This document shows, in pieces, positions 36,060-48,800 of a stretch of DNA of 64,000 nucleotides (its first letter is position 1; each line of letters starts with the position of its first letter). The stretch spans positions 10,341,256-10,405,255 of the forward strand of contig CM042544.1 in assembly GCA_023630585.1 (NCBI GenBank), read 5' to 3'. A program made the translations under genes and the position numbers. The stretch is from Cranoglanis bouderius. Lineage: Eukaryota; Chordata; Actinopteri; Siluriformes; Cranoglanididae. The notes beneath the pieces were generated by a model, which saw only the letters and a list, made by a program, of their open reading frames with translations, was not told the origin of the DNA and did not search any database.

Positions 36060-39000
36060 ATGGGCAGTGTGTTGGCTGCCACTTCCCCAAACCCCCCTGC
36101 TTCAGGCAGTGGTAGCAGCCAGGGGGGTCCAGGCCTGACGGTGCCTCCCGGCTTCACCATGCCCACCATGCCGTCGTCTCTGGGCACCGGCACACAGGCT
36201 GGCACAGACACCGAGCCCTCTCTCCTCAACCCAGGCACATTTGAGGAGTGCCACCGGAAATGCAAAGGTACTGAGGGCATTGGTTCTTAGACCAGTTTTT
36301 GGTTTCATTCTACATAGTACACATAAGTGCTGAAATACTGTTAAGTATTACAAAAACCACCACTTTCTCACTGTGTCCTTTTTCTGACCTTCAGAGGTCT
36401 TCCCACTGCAGATGGAGGGCGTGCGACTGGTGGTCAACAAGGGTTTAAGTAATCACTTCCAGGTCAGTGTTAATGCCATCTCTTGGGATACAAAATGTGC
36501 CGTGAGAATTTCCTTGTTACAATAGCTACTCTTTATCATAGTGTTTTTAAAATACCTGTTACAGTATTCTCATGATACTGTATTGTCATATTATCTCATG
36601 TTCATGAAACTAGTGTGATGTTTGTTTACTAATAGTTGCTTACTAGTTTCTCAGCTTAGATAGACTACACTACTAGACTTAAGAGAGAACCAAAATGGCA
36701 AACTAACAAGCACATTATATATATCCTGTTTCCCAGGGTGGGCAAATCATAAATTCATTAGCTAGCTCACTGGGCAATGTGCTGCCCAGTCCCATGTTAT
36801 GCTTGCCCAGAAACCCAGTTAATTAGGCTAAAAAGCAACTAATATAATTTAACTCAATATAATGAGTTAATTATGTGCATTAATACAGACTATAGAAAAT
36901 AAGTGAGCACTTGAATCACTGGGACAGGCGACTTTATGTGGCTAACTAAAGTATTTGTCTAACATTTCATCTATGAGTTCTCTCGCGCACCTAAAGACAT
37001 TTGGATTCTTGCTTGCGACTTCAGTAACGTTCAGTGACGTGACTATGTGTTGTGCTAGTATTAGTTATTAGTATTAGTTTTTGTGCTGCACCATACTGTA
37101 TTATGCTCAGTTTAATCAGAGTTTTCGCATGCCTTCACATTCCAGATTCTGGAAAGATTGTCTGTCATCCATTCAAGCAAATTAATGTCTACTAAAAATT
37201 ATTCCTTCCTACAGCCAGACCGCATCCTCGTGTAGTGTGTAGTGCAGCAGGTGGCAGGGTCGGGGAAAGAGTAGTGTGTGCCACACATTCACAACACCAA
37301 GAATATGAACCCGCTGGAGTGTGTTATGTTTAAACATGCATATGAAGTGTTTTGACTGAAAGTCAGTAGGGAGTGTGTGTTTTTTTTCTTCTGGTTGGTC
37401 AAGGCAACTGTGAATGAAAAACTGATACAGGCAGGCAAGTGTTTTTCTCAGTCAGAGCAAACATTGTGTCTATAATGTTTTCCAATTGTTCTTGGAACAT
37501 ATGGCTGTTGAACAGGAGGAGAGATGCGACTGGGACATTTAATTTGATCAGCAATGCCAATGCTGACCAGAAATGCTGTGTTATCAGGACAGCTTTCTCC
37601 CCTGCATCAATTTAAAGCATCCACAGTTACAGTATAACAATAAGGTGACAATAATAATAATATCAGTAAGGTGAACTGATTATTAGCACATGCTGAGTTG
37701 TGACTACTCATTTCTTATAATGCCTAAGAAAAGGAAACACTTGACTTCTGCCTTTCTTGCTACAGGTGAGCCACACAATTACACTGAGCACCATGGGAGA
37801 ATCTGGCTACAGGTTTTCATCCACGTATGTTGGGAGCAAGCAGACTGGACCTGCTGAGGTGAGCGTTCTTACTTTAGTTATGTAATAAACTGTTTGAGAA
37901 AATTATTATTATAATAGTCTAAGTCTTTATCAAGAGCATCTCAGTGTGTAACAAGTACTGATGGTGTAATAAAATTGCCCCATATTGACAAATTTGATTA
38001 GGTACAATCGATATCGATAATCGGTCATTTTTAAAGCAGACCTTCTACATACAGGCCAACATTTTTTCAGTACTATTCTGTCACAATTAAAGTGCTATTA
38101 ACTGTGCAGCACTATAGGATTTAAAACTGGCACAGTGTTACATCTAGATTTTTGTATAAAGCAGAGACAGAAGTGTTGTGCAAAGTTCATAAGTGCCATT
38201 CTTTATTTTTTATAGTCATTTCCAGTAATGGTTGGTGACATGGATAACACAGGCAGTCTCAATGCACAGTTTATCCACCAGCTGACCACACACGTACGCT
38301 CCAAAGTGGCTCTGCAGGTAAGTATTGCACACTGGTGGAACGCCTAAGCCAGCACAAACACACTCATTTTGTAGTCCAATATTTTTTATACATGGAGTTT
38401 TATTACCTCCATAATAATAAAATGGAGTCAGTGAGATTTTCACATTTATAAGTACTTGTACTCAAAGGCACAGTGTCAATTAAATGTAAATACATCTGTT
38501 CAAACCCAGACCCTGCTGAACCTAAATACAAAGCTGGAAAAAGTAAAGAATACATTTGGATTCAACCTGAACAGTCAAGAAAAGAAAATGGTTTGCTGTT
38601 GAAATGGTACAGGTGATTAATGCCTCATATTCTACCGTGTTGCGCAAATGAGTGTTAGAAATTATGGTACTCACTATCAAATTGCTAGACGCAGATCACT
38701 GCATAAAAAAAACCACACGCACACAAGAAGGCACAGACAAGTGAAATGCTCTACTATCCACGTATAACTGTCTGCATTAAAATCCATACATAAAGTATCA
38801 GTACTGGTCCATGGGTGGAGGTTGATTCATTCCCTGACATTCATTCTGTTGTCAGTCTCTCCAGCGGCAGGCACCATTACATGTATAGAGTTGGCCTGGG
38901 ATCCCACACTTTTGAAAGTATTACCCTTAAAGAGAATTATAGTGTATAATAAATGTTGTGCGTTTAGTGTGCGAGTAAACACTGGGTAATCTGCTAAAAC

Positions 39001-42000
39001 AGAAAGACGCTATAACTAATATGTGTGTTTATTCATATTCACAATTCACATATTACACTGTGCCATTTTGAGTGTAGTTTACTGATTTCTAAGAACATTT
39101 TGGAATTAAAGATCAAAACGTGACTCTGGGCTGCTTTATACAGTGCTGTGAAAAACTATTTGCCCCATCCTTATTTCTTCTGTTTTAGTATACAGGTGCA
39201 TCTCAATAAATTAGAATGTCGTGGAAAAGTTCATTTATTTCAGTAATTCAACTCAAATTGTGAAACTCGTGTATTAAATAAATTCAGTGCACACAGACTG
39301 AAGTAGTTTAAGTCTTTGGTTCTTTTAATTGTGATGATTTTGCCTCACATTTAACAAAAACCCACCAATTCACTATCTCAACAAATTAGAATACTTCATA
39401 AGACCAATAAAAAAAAAACATTTTTAGTGAATTGTTGGCCTTCTGGAAAGTATGTTCATTTACTGTACATGTACTCAATACTTGGTAGGGGCTCCTTTTG
39501 CTTTAATTGCTGCCTCAATTCGGCGTGGCATGGAGGTGATCAGTTTGTGGCACTGCTGAGGTGGTATGGAAGCCCAGGTTTCTTTGACAGTGGCCTTCAG
39601 CTCATCTGCATTTTTTGGTCTCTTGTTTCTCAGTTTCCTCTTGACAATACCCCATAGATTCTCTATGGGGTTCAGGTCTGGTGAGTTTGCTGGCCAGTCA
39701 AGCACACCAACACCATGGTCATTTAACCAACTTTTGGTGCTTTTGGCAGTGTGGGCAGGTGCCAAATCCTGCTGGAAAATGAAATCAGCATCTTCAAAAA
39801 GCTGGTCAGCAGAAGGAAGCATGAAGTGCTCCAAAATTTCTTGGTAAACGGGTGCAGTGACTTTGGTTTTCAAAAAACACAATGGACCAACACCAGCAGA
39901 TGACATTGCACCCCAAATCATCACAGACTGTGGAAACTTAACACTGAACTTCAAGCAACTTGGGCTATGAGCTTCTCCACCCTTCCTCCAGACTCTAGGA
40001 CCTTGGTTTCCAAATGAAATACAAAACTTGCTCTCATCTGAAAAGAGGACTTTGGACCACTGGGCAACAGTCCAGTTCTTCTTCTCCTTAGCCCAGGTAA
40101 GACGCCTCTGACGTTGTCTGTGGTTCAAGAGTGGCTTAACAAGAGGAATATGACAACTGTAGCCAAATTCCTTGACACGTTTGTGTGTGGTGGCTCTTGA
40201 TGCCTTGACCCCAACCGTAGTCCATTCCTTGTGAAGTTCACTCAAATTCTTGAATCGATTTTGCTTGACAATCCTCATAAGGCTGCAGTTCTCTCGGCTG
40301 GTTGTGCATCTTTTTCTTCCACACTTTTTCCTTCCACTCAACTTTCTGTTAACATGCTTGGATACAGCACTCTGTGAACAGCCAGCTTCTTTGGCAATGA
40401 ATGTTTGTGGCTCACCTAGTGAACCAAACTGAGAGACCATTTTGAAGGCTCAGGAAACCTTTGCAGGTGTTTTGAGTTGATTAGCTGATTGGCATGTCAC
40501 CATATTCTAATTTGTTGAGATAGTGAATTGGTGGGTTTTTGTTAAATGTGAGCCAAAATTATCACAATTAAAAGAACCAAAGACTTAAACTACTTCAGTC
40601 TGTGTGCATTGAATTTATTTAATACACGAGTTTCACAATTTGAGTTGAATTACTGAAATAAATGAACTTTTCCACAACATTCTAATTTACTGAGATGCAC
40701 CTGTACATCTCATACTCAGTAGTTTTAGATCTTCTAATGAAATACAGCATAAAACAAAGGCAACCTGCGCAAATACACAATACAGTTTTTATTCATTTTT
40801 TTATTGAAGCAAAAAAAATAAGTTATCCAACACCTATCACCAATGTGAAGAACTAATTGCCCCCTTAAACTTTAAATCTGTTTGTGCCACCTTTAGCAGC
40901 AATAACTGCAACCAAACACTTCCGATAACTGGAGATCAGTCTTTTAAAGCACTGTGGTGGAATTTTGGCACACTCTTCTTTGCAGAGCTGCTTTAGTTCA
41001 GCCACATTGGAGGGTTTTTGAGCATGAACTGCCCATTTAAGGTCCTGCCACATCATCTCAATTAGGTTCAAGTCAGGACTTTGACTAGGCCACTCCAAAA
41101 CTTTAATTTTGGTGTTTTGTTTTTTTTTTAGCCATTCAGAGGTGGACTTACTCCTAGGTTTTAGGTCATTGTCTTGCTGCATAATCCAATTGCGCTTGAG
41201 TTTCAGCTTACAGACTTAAGACTGGACATTCTCCTATAGGATTTTCTGGTAAAGAGCAGAATTCATGTTTCCCTCAATTATTGCAAGTTGCCCAGGCCCT
41301 GAAGCAGCAAAGCATCCCCACACCATCACACTGCTCCACCATGCTTGACCGTAGGTATGGTGTTCTTGGTGGAATTCTGTGTTTGGTTTACGCCAGATGT
41401 AACGGGACTCCTGTCTTTCAAACAGTTCCACTTTCGACTCATCAGTCCACAGAACATTCTCCCAAAAGGTTTGAGGATCATCAAGATGTGTTTTGGCAAA
41501 ATTCAGACAAGCCTTAATGTTCTTCTGGGTTAGCAGTGGTTTTCACCTCACCACTCTTCCATCGATGCCATTTTAGTCATGAACAGTGACCTTTATTGAT
41601 GCAAGAGAAGCCTGTAGTTCCTTTGATGTTGTCCTTGGCTCTTTTGTGACTTCCTGGATGAGTAGTTGCTGTGTCGTTGGAGGGATTTTGGAAGGTCTGC
41701 CACTTCTGGGAAGGTTCACTACTATGTCGAGTTTTTCCCATTTGGAGATGAAATAGCTTTGTAACCCTTCCCAGACTGATGTATTTCAATCACCTTCTTC
41801 CTCATTATTTCTGGAATTTCCTTCAACTTTGGCATAGTGTGTTACTGGATAAGACCTTTTAACCAACTCCATGCTGTTCTATTTAAGTGTTGATTTGATT
41901 GAACAGGGCTGGCAGTAATCAGGCCTGGTTGTGTCTAGTCCAGCTGAACCCCATTATGAACGCAGTTACATAGATTTGGGGAATTAGTAACTATGGGGGC

Positions 42001-44243
42001 AAGGAGATTTTCACACAGGCCCCGTTGGTATTGGATAACTTTTTTTTTCTTCAATGAATAACATTATCATTTAAAGACTGTATTTTGTGTTTACTCAGGT
42101 TGCCTTTGTTTTATCTTATATTTTGTTTTAATTTCTGAAACAATTTAGTATGAGATATACACAAAAACAGAAGAAATCAGGATGGGGCACATATTTTTTC
42201 ACAGCACTGTACATACTGACCCTGGTTTTCATTGGACTGAGGCATTGTCTTGTGTTTCAGACACAGCAACACAAGTTTGTGAACTGGCAGTGTGACGCAG
42301 AGTACCGTGGAGATGACTTCACTGCTGCTGTAACAGTGGGCAATCCAGACGTTCTTGTTGGATCTGGTAATTTTTTTTCCTTTACATTACAATGAAATAA
42401 ACTGATTGAGTATAATGAATGAAATAAATATTGACTAGGGCAGCATCTTGGTGCAGCGGGTAGCATTGACGCCTCACAGCTCTAGGGTCCGGGGTTTGAT
42501 CCTGAGCTCGGGTTACTGTCTGTGTGGAGTTTCTGTGCATGTTCTCCCCATATTCACGTGGGTTTCCTACAGGTTCTCCAGTTTCCTCCCAAAAACATGC
42601 AGGTAGGCGGATTGGCTGTGCTAAATTGCCCCTATGTGTGTGAGTGTGTGAGTGAGAGAGAGTGATGGACTGGGGTCACATCCAGCATAAATTCTCCCAC
42701 CTTCAACCCAGTGTTCACAGTACAGGCTCCAGATCCACTGCAGCCCTCAACACCAGGATAAAGCGCTTACTGAAGATGAATAAATGACTGAATTATGGAC
42801 TAGTTATCTCCTGAATTAGACGTTGGCAAAACTCCGATTTTAGGACATTCTTTTACACATGCTCACTATTTCATTTGACTAATACAGAGATTTATTAAAT
42901 ACCAATAATAATAGTAATATAATATATTATATTATAATAATAATATAATAAAGTTTTATTTTTGAAATGCAAATCCCCCCAGTTTTTCAGTACAGAGCAA
43001 AGTGAAAATAATAAAGGTTTTACCCCTTTGGCACGTTTTCTGCATGTCACTAATGAAAAGTAATGTTTTATGGGCATTGTATAGCCCTACCCATGTGAGG
43101 ACTGAATGAAGGAAAAGGGCAAGTGGATGTAACAGCATCTTCATGGTTTCTTTGCTAGGTATTTTAGTGGCTCATTACCTTCAGTCTCTGTCACCTGCCT
43201 TGGCTTTGGGGGGTGAGCTGGTGTACCACAGGAGACCTGGAGAGGAGGGCACGGTCACCTCATTCGTGGGCAGATACACAGGTAAGAAACAGACACCACA
43301 CATTTGGACATGAGGGGTGAGCTGGGATGTCCGAATTCTAAACTTCAGTGAGAAATAAAACGCGTTAGGACATGCCGTTATAGAAAAATAATCAACTTCA
43401 TGGTGGTTGGTGATTATTTTCCAAATAACAGCATGCCCCCAAGTGTTTTATTCTTTACATATAACATCCCCCAGGATCTATAGCGATTTTTCATGGCACC
43501 TTTATTCCTCTCAGGCAGCAATTACGTGGCCACACTGACTATTGGAGGAGCGGGTGCTCATGCATCATACTACCACAAAGCCAATGATCAGGTAGCCTTT
43601 GGTTTTATATCAGCTTTATTTACACAAACTCTAGCTCATTTCTTAATTTAATGAATGAACACTAATTCATCAGCCAGTGTACTTATGGCAGCAGTAGAAT
43701 ATCCGCGCTTCTGTAATGCCTGTGTTCTGTGACCGTAATTTCAGACGTCTGACATTATGAAGTGAATGAAACTTTTCTCTGAAAGTCACAAATTTTTGTT
43801 TCTGCAGTTGCAAGTTGGGGTGGAGTTTGAGGCAAGCACACGCATGCAAGAAACAAGTATGACTTTTGGCTATCAGGTGGACCTGCCCAAGGCCAATCTT
43901 CAATTTAAAGGTACTAATTAACATACATTATGACCTATGAAAATCCTCTACAGCAGCACAGTAATGAATACAAAAGTGATTGAGTTTAGTTTGTACTTTA
44001 TTTTATTATGAATAATATATCTTTAGACATTGCTGAGTTTGCACAAGTGCATTTGGTAAAATGTATTAAAAAAAAAAAAAAACTTTCACATGAAATTCCA
44101 CAGGTTCACTAGACAGTAACTGGGTGGTAGGGGCTACGCTGGAGAAGAAGCTGCTGCCACTCCCGTTGTCTCTGGCTCTTGGCGCCTTCCTGAACCATCG
44201 CAAAAACAAGTTTCAATGCGGTTTTGGAGTTACTATTGGTTAG
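36060..44243 (+). CDS. tomm40: Tom40, mitochondrial outer-membrane import channel (9 coding exons, complete)
   Basis: Exons: 36060-36267, 36395-36462, 37766-37858, 38216-38317, 42261-42366, 43159-43281, 43515-43591, 43808-43910, 44104-44243. All introns are GT-AG, phases join without a break, and the total is 1020 nt (339 aa plus TAG). Tom40 is the beta-barrel pore of the TOM complex through which nuclear-encoded precursors enter mitochondria. The start MGSVLAA is followed by a Pro/Gly/Ser-rich N-terminus (about residues 5-58) and then the family signature NPGTFEECHRKCKE. Other hallmarks are KGLSNHFQVSHTI, FPVMVGDMDNTGSLNAQ, FVNWQ, NPDVLVGSG, ELVYHRRPGEEG, HATSYYHKAND-like AHASYYHKAND, EASTRMQ and the C-terminal GAFLNHRKNKFQCGFG. 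The length is near human TOMM40 (about 361 aa) and exceeds the shorter paralogue TOMM40L; with the long N-terminus this favours tomm40. Intron 4 (3.9 kb) is enlarged by two nested Tc1 elements and intron 5 contains a SINE-like copy. Confidence 0.96.
39193..40703 (-). mobile_element. Inner Tc1-like transposon, family E, nested in the family D element
   Basis: Begins CAGGTGCATCTCAATAAATT and ends GAGATGCACCTG, with a TA on each side (39191-39192 and 40704-40705). The inverted repeats are about 200 bp each (39193-39392 and 40505-40703). It carries an uninterrupted 321-codon transposase. The 249-bp MITE at 30143-30391 belongs to this family. Confidence 0.93.
39475..40440 (-). CDS. Tc1/mariner transposase, open frame, family E
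   Basis: A 321-residue frame from ATG at 40438-40440 to its stop, with no internal stop or frameshift. The N-terminal helix-turn-helix FIAKEAGCSQSAVSKHVNRK is followed by a basic GRKKCGRKR stretch. The RNase-H-fold core shows Asp135 (LFSDESKF), Asp225 (FQQDLAPAHTA) and Glu260 (NSPDLNPIENLW). Thirty-four residues separate the last two acids, so the triad is DD34E. The length is slightly short of the roughly 340 aa of typical Tc1 transposases, so the native start may be lost or simply differ. The gene lies antisense to tomm40 within intron 4. It is the only transposase in the window that looks complete; activity is not shown. Confidence 0.88.
   Translation of the reverse strand: MVSQFGSLGEPQTFIAKEAGCSQSAVSKHVNRKLSGRKKCGRKRCTTSRENCSLMRIVKQNRFKNLSELHKEWTTVGVKASRATTHKRVKEFGYSCHIPLVKPLLNHRQRQRRLTWAKEKKNWTVAQWSKVLFSDESKFCISFGNQGPRVWRKGGEAHSPSCLKFSVKFPQSVMIWGAMSSAGVGPLCFLKTKVTAPVYQEILEHFMLPSADQLFEDADFIFQQDLAPAHTAKSTKSWLNDHGVGVLDWPANSPDLNPIENLWGIVKRKLRNKRPKNADELKATVKETWASIPPQQCHKLITSMPRRIEAAIKAKGAPTKY
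42430..42790 (+). mobile_element. SINE-like repeat in tomm40 intron 5
   Basis: GGGCAGCATCTTGGTGCAGC then GGGTCCGGGGTTTGATCC (B-box-like), TGCATGTTCTCCCCA, GGGTTTCCTACAGG and CTGGGGTCACATCCAG. It ends GAAGATGAATAAATGA. Similar to the copies at 51936-52196 and, on minus, 58190-58520. Confidence 0.6.
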
Positions 44244-45783
44244 ACTTGCACCAGGAGCGACGAAACGCAGCAGATCTGCATTTCAAGCAGACTTGGACTG
44301 GTGCAGAGAGACAGGGGGACATGGACCAACAACCAAACAGACTCAGATTCTCCCACAAGCACTGCGGTTAAACCTCACATGGATGCGCGAGGACTACAAT
44401 AAATCAGGCAGAAGTGACCGGCATTTCATATTTGCCGATTTACTTCATGTGAAAAGAAACGGCTCATAATCAGACAACATTAAAATGTTTAGGAAAAAAA
44501 AACAGTTTCATGTTTACTGATAAATGGTGAATCCAGATTACATCGAGATGCAATTTTCATGTGTGTCCCTGATGATTTCTAAAGTTTGTTAAGCTCGACA
44601 TCTGCGTTTGAGACACACGTGAAAGGGAAGCATCCCTGCATTTTATGGAAAGATAATTTACTCTCTGTCCCTGTCAAGAGTAATGTTCAGGTACAGAATA
44701 AAAGCAGAAAACAAGCTGGTTCAATATCTCTCATCTCCAAGTGGTAGTGCACTGAACTGTAATGCCATGACAGTTTCCGTGTCCCTTTGTCTCTGACTAG
44801 ACAAAACTGTCAGAGCTTGGACCTTTATATATCCTTAATCCAAATTTATATGCTGGGTTCACATTCATGATCATGCAAGTATTTTCAGTACCAGGCTAAA
44901 TCAGGAACTCCTTTTTAAAGATACAAGTTGAATTTATTGTAATTACTGTAAATCGTTATGAGGGGCTGGAATGACAAGAAGAGCAAATAAATACACAATT
45001 TATAAACCGGGTTTATACGCACTGTTGGCATTACCATTACTGGTGTTTAAAGGGATTCAGTCCAATTTACAAAGGTAAACCTGTAAATCTGAGTTTTCTT
45101 AAGTCCCAGTTCAGTGTCCAACAGGAGACATGATGAAGGAAAAACTCCACTAGGGAGTACTGTCTTGTCCTATTAAGTCCTGTTTCCAAAATATTTATAA
45201 GTTTGATTCTCTAAACTTTACAGAAAAAATAAGACAGCATGGATGCCCAAGGTGTGTTGATGAGTCACTGCAGTGGAATTTGAGAAACTGTGTTTCCTAA
45301 AACACTCCATTTTGTGGTACGGTGCGGACAACCAGTAAGATTTGCACTGTTCCACTGTGAATTGTTACCAAAAACAGAAGTATTTCATTGGACCCCTGAT
45401 GGTGTGCTTCATACAGGCTGCTGTGCATCAGATTTGTCTGCATGGAGTGTTACTATCCTGTAGTATTCACCTTCTCATGCTGTGATTTGATGATTTTGTG
45501 ACATGAGGGGAAAGAGAACTTTCATGGCTGTTGTTATAAATTCATTATATTACAGTAACATTATATAGAATTACAATCAGGCTCTGGTTTGAATTTTGTG
45601 AATGTGCAACCTATGCTGTTCAGATTTGAAATAAATAAAACAATATGAACCATGTTTTACAGGGATTAAAAATGACATGTCCACAGTGAATAAAATCCCT
45701 GAATGCGTCATGTCTGAATATGTCTTGATTGATAAACGCAGACATGACTGAAGTTTTTTTTTTTTTTAAGAAAAAGCTAACAT
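44244..45783. other. Interval between the convergent tomm40 and nsmce2 3' ends
   Basis: About 1.5 kb that probably holds the tomm40 3'UTR and a short spacer. Apart from the AATAAA motifs and an A/T-run near 45750, no gene or recognisable transposon was seen. Confidence 0.6.
44697..44702 (+). terminator. Candidate tomm40 polyadenylation signal
   Basis: AATAAA lies 454 nt after the tomm40 stop codon. Further AATAAA copies at 45629-45638 could give a longer 3'UTR that almost reaches the nsmce2 3' end. Which signal is used cannot be told from sequence. Confidence 0.4.
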
Positions 45784-45789
45784 TTTATT
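45784..45789 (-). terminator. Candidate nsmce2 polyadenylation signal
   Basis: AATAAA on the minus strand (TTTATT on plus) lies 58 nt beyond the nsmce2 stop, implying a very short 3'UTR. It is the first canonical signal after the stop. Confidence 0.45.
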
Positions 45790-45846
45790 TACATTTTTTT
45801 TCCATCAATGAGTGAAGTTATATATCCCTGAGTCCATGAGTCCAAC

Positions 45847-48800
45847 TCAGCTCTTTCCACTCTGTCTCCTATGGTTTTGTATCATTCGCCTCATGACCAG
45901 GTCTGATTCCAGATCTGATTCCTTGACGTCAACGTTTCCACAGCCGACCACGGGACAGCTGATGGAATAAACAAGTCCAAGAAAAGGGAAAGTTAGTGTT
46001 GCATTTTAGTATACTGTAGAAATATTTCCAGGTGTTACCTGCTACTAAATGAAAAGTTCACTTTTATGCCATGTAACGTTGTTTTTTGGCAAAGGGCAGG
46101 ATTTTAGCTGCTTAAATTTTGCTTCAGCTTACCGACATTTCTTCTTATTGATTTGCTTCATCTTAATGAGTGACAGAATGGCTTCTTGATCATAGTAATG
46201 CTGGCACTTCTTGTTTTTCATTGGATTGACCATTTCAACCTGTCAACAACATACACATAGTTACAGTCAAAATTATTCATTAATTATGAATTAATTGATT
46301 ATTAATTGCAAATCAGGTTTATTGTCAAAATATACAGACTTTCAGCTGTTTTCAGTGAACAAATCAAACAAAAGCAATTGAAATAGCTCAAAAAAACGAA
46401 TGCTTCAAGTGGTTTCCCCAAATTCAACTGAAAATGCAACTTATAATGACTTCTCCAGTCTCAAAATTATTCAACCCCCTGAATAGAATCCCTCACAACA
46501 GCACAAATATGCAAAACAGGTGTTGTCCCAAGCACACTTGATACAACTAATCAAGGGCTTCATTAGTTGCACCAGGTGTGTTGAGCTGGAACACACGAAA
46601 TACCTGAACTGGCTATGGGCCGAAAATACATGAAATACCTGGAGACGGGGCATAAAAAGGAAGCTATCAATGGCTGCAACCAAATTTCTGAGAAGGCAGG
46701 TTGTGAAAAACCCTCGAGTGACTGCAAAAGACCTGCAGCAAGACTTGGTGGCAACAGGCACCGAGGTTTCAGTGAGCACAGTATGGCGCGTACTAAACGC
46801 AGAAGGTTTCCATGCCAGAACTCCAAGACGTACACCACTACTGACCCGAAAGCACAAGAAAAGTCGGCTCAAAATCACATAAATAAGCCACAGAAGTTTT
46901 GGGAGTCTGTTCTGTGGAGCGATGAAACAAAACTGGAACTTTTCGGCACGATGGATCAGCAGTATGTCTGGAGAAAGAAGAATGAAGAAAGAACACTCTG
47001 TCCACAGTCAAGCATGGTGGTGGCTCGGTGATGCTCTGGGGCTGCTTTGCATCCTCTGGCACTGGAAACCTGCAGCGTGTGGAAGGCAAGATGGATTCAT
47101 TGAAGTATCAGGAAATCCTAGGAGAAAACGTAATGCCGTCTGTGAGGCAGCTGAAGCTTGGGCGTCATTGGACCTTCCAACAGGACAATGAACCCAAGCA
47201 TACCTCAAATTCCACCAAGGCTTGGTTGCAGAAGTCCTGGAAGATTCTACAGTACCCATCAGTCACCTGACTTGAACCCCATAGAAAATCTCTGGTGGGA
47301 TTTGAAGCAGGTGGTTGCAGCAAGCAAACCCAAGAATATTACTGAACTGGAGGCCATTGCTCATGAGGAATTGGCTAAGATTCCTCAGGAATGCTGCCAG
47401 AAGCTGGTGTCTGGCTATGCATCTCGTTTGCAGCAGGTCATAACAGCAAAAGGGTGCTCTACTAAGTACTAAAGATGCTTGCCACTAAGGATGCTTGCCA
47501 TGAATAATTTTGAGACTGTAGAAGTCATTATAAGTTGCATTTTCAGTTGAATTTGGGGAAACAATTTGAAGCATTCGTTGTGTTGAACTATTTCAATTGC
47601 TTTTGTTTGATTTGTTCATTGCAAACAGCTGAAAGTCTGTAAATGTTGACAATAAAACCCTTTCAAGCTCCAAAAAGTTCATAAAGGCATCGTAAAAGTA
47701 ATCCATTTTATGAGGCGAAACAAATGATTCGTGTGCACAAAAAAACCCCTAAAATTAAGGCTTTATTCACAAAATATCTTCACTTCCGCATAGATCTCTG
47801 ACGCATGTTCACGAGAGAACCACGATGCATGTGTGTTGTGTTTATGCGAGAGCGAACAAAAAAATGCAATCCTCCTTTCTGATGAAATCTGCAGATCCGC
47901 TCTTGCGATGCGGGAAGTGCTGCACTGTTTACAGCAGAGGAAGAGAGACACAGCGTGTACACAAACTGAGTCACGTAGAATAATTTTTGTAACAAATATG
48001 TCTGCAGATTTTGACAGAGCGGAAGACTTGCATTTTTTTTGTCTGCTCTCGTGTCAACACAACACGCATGCGTCGTGGCTCTCTCGTGAACGTGCGTCGG
48101 AGATCTGTGTGGAAGTGAAGATATTTTGTGAATAAAGCCTTAATTTTAGTTTTTTTTTGCGCACACAAATAATTTGTATTGCTTCATAAAATTGGGATTA
48201 AACCACTGGAATCACCGGGATTACTTTTACGGTGCCTTTATGAACTTGAGCTTGAAAGTTTTGGTTACTGGACTGTAAACGGAGGGACAGAAATCCCCGA
48301 CATTTCATTAAAAATGTCTTCATTTGTGTTCCGAGGATGAACGAAAGTCTTATGGGTTTGGAACGACACGAGGGTGAGCAACTGATGACAGAATTTTCAT
48401 TTTTGGTTGAACTATATCTTAAGGTATTAAGACAATATTAATAACACACTGTTAGTGCTAGATTTCATACTGAATGGCTGAGACGTCTAGGCTTTTATGG
48501 ATGTGTTTATATACCTGGGTAAGAGGGCATGTGAAGTTCGTCTGGCTCTGTGTTACAGCAATGTCTTCATCCAGCTCCTCTTCCACACTGCCACCTGCCA
48601 TCTGATTTACTACACACACACAGTGTTACATGTGTATACAACATGCATATATAAGTGTATAAGTACTGAATAAGTATCTCAGATTAGTGTCAAGCCAGTC
48701 TGTCATGCTTTTAGACACACAATACATACAGGAAGGTTTATCACCTTTTGGCTAATTAACACACTGACTTCTGTCACCACAATTATACCGCAAAATACGC

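Larger units (their letters stand above)
39141..42209 (-). mobile_element. Outer Tc1-like transposon in tomm40 intron 4, family D (split by a nested element)
   Basis: Ends CAGTGCTGTGAAAAACTATT and its complement TTTCACAGCACTG, flanked by TA (39139-39140 and 42210-42211). The nested element at 39193-40703 divides its left inverted repeat. The minus-strand transposase is decayed. Parts include VMVWGCFAASGPGQLA (41330-41280 region), MQQDNDLKPRSKSTSEWLKK (41182) and WPSQSPDLNLIEMMW (about 41090). Without the insert the element would be about 1.56 kb, a usual Tc1 size. Confidence 0.9.

Noticed and set aside
47780..48170. Small ORFs in the nsmce2 intron 5 palindrome
   Set aside because: They lie in inverted MITE arms and read similarly on both strands, with no conserved domain.
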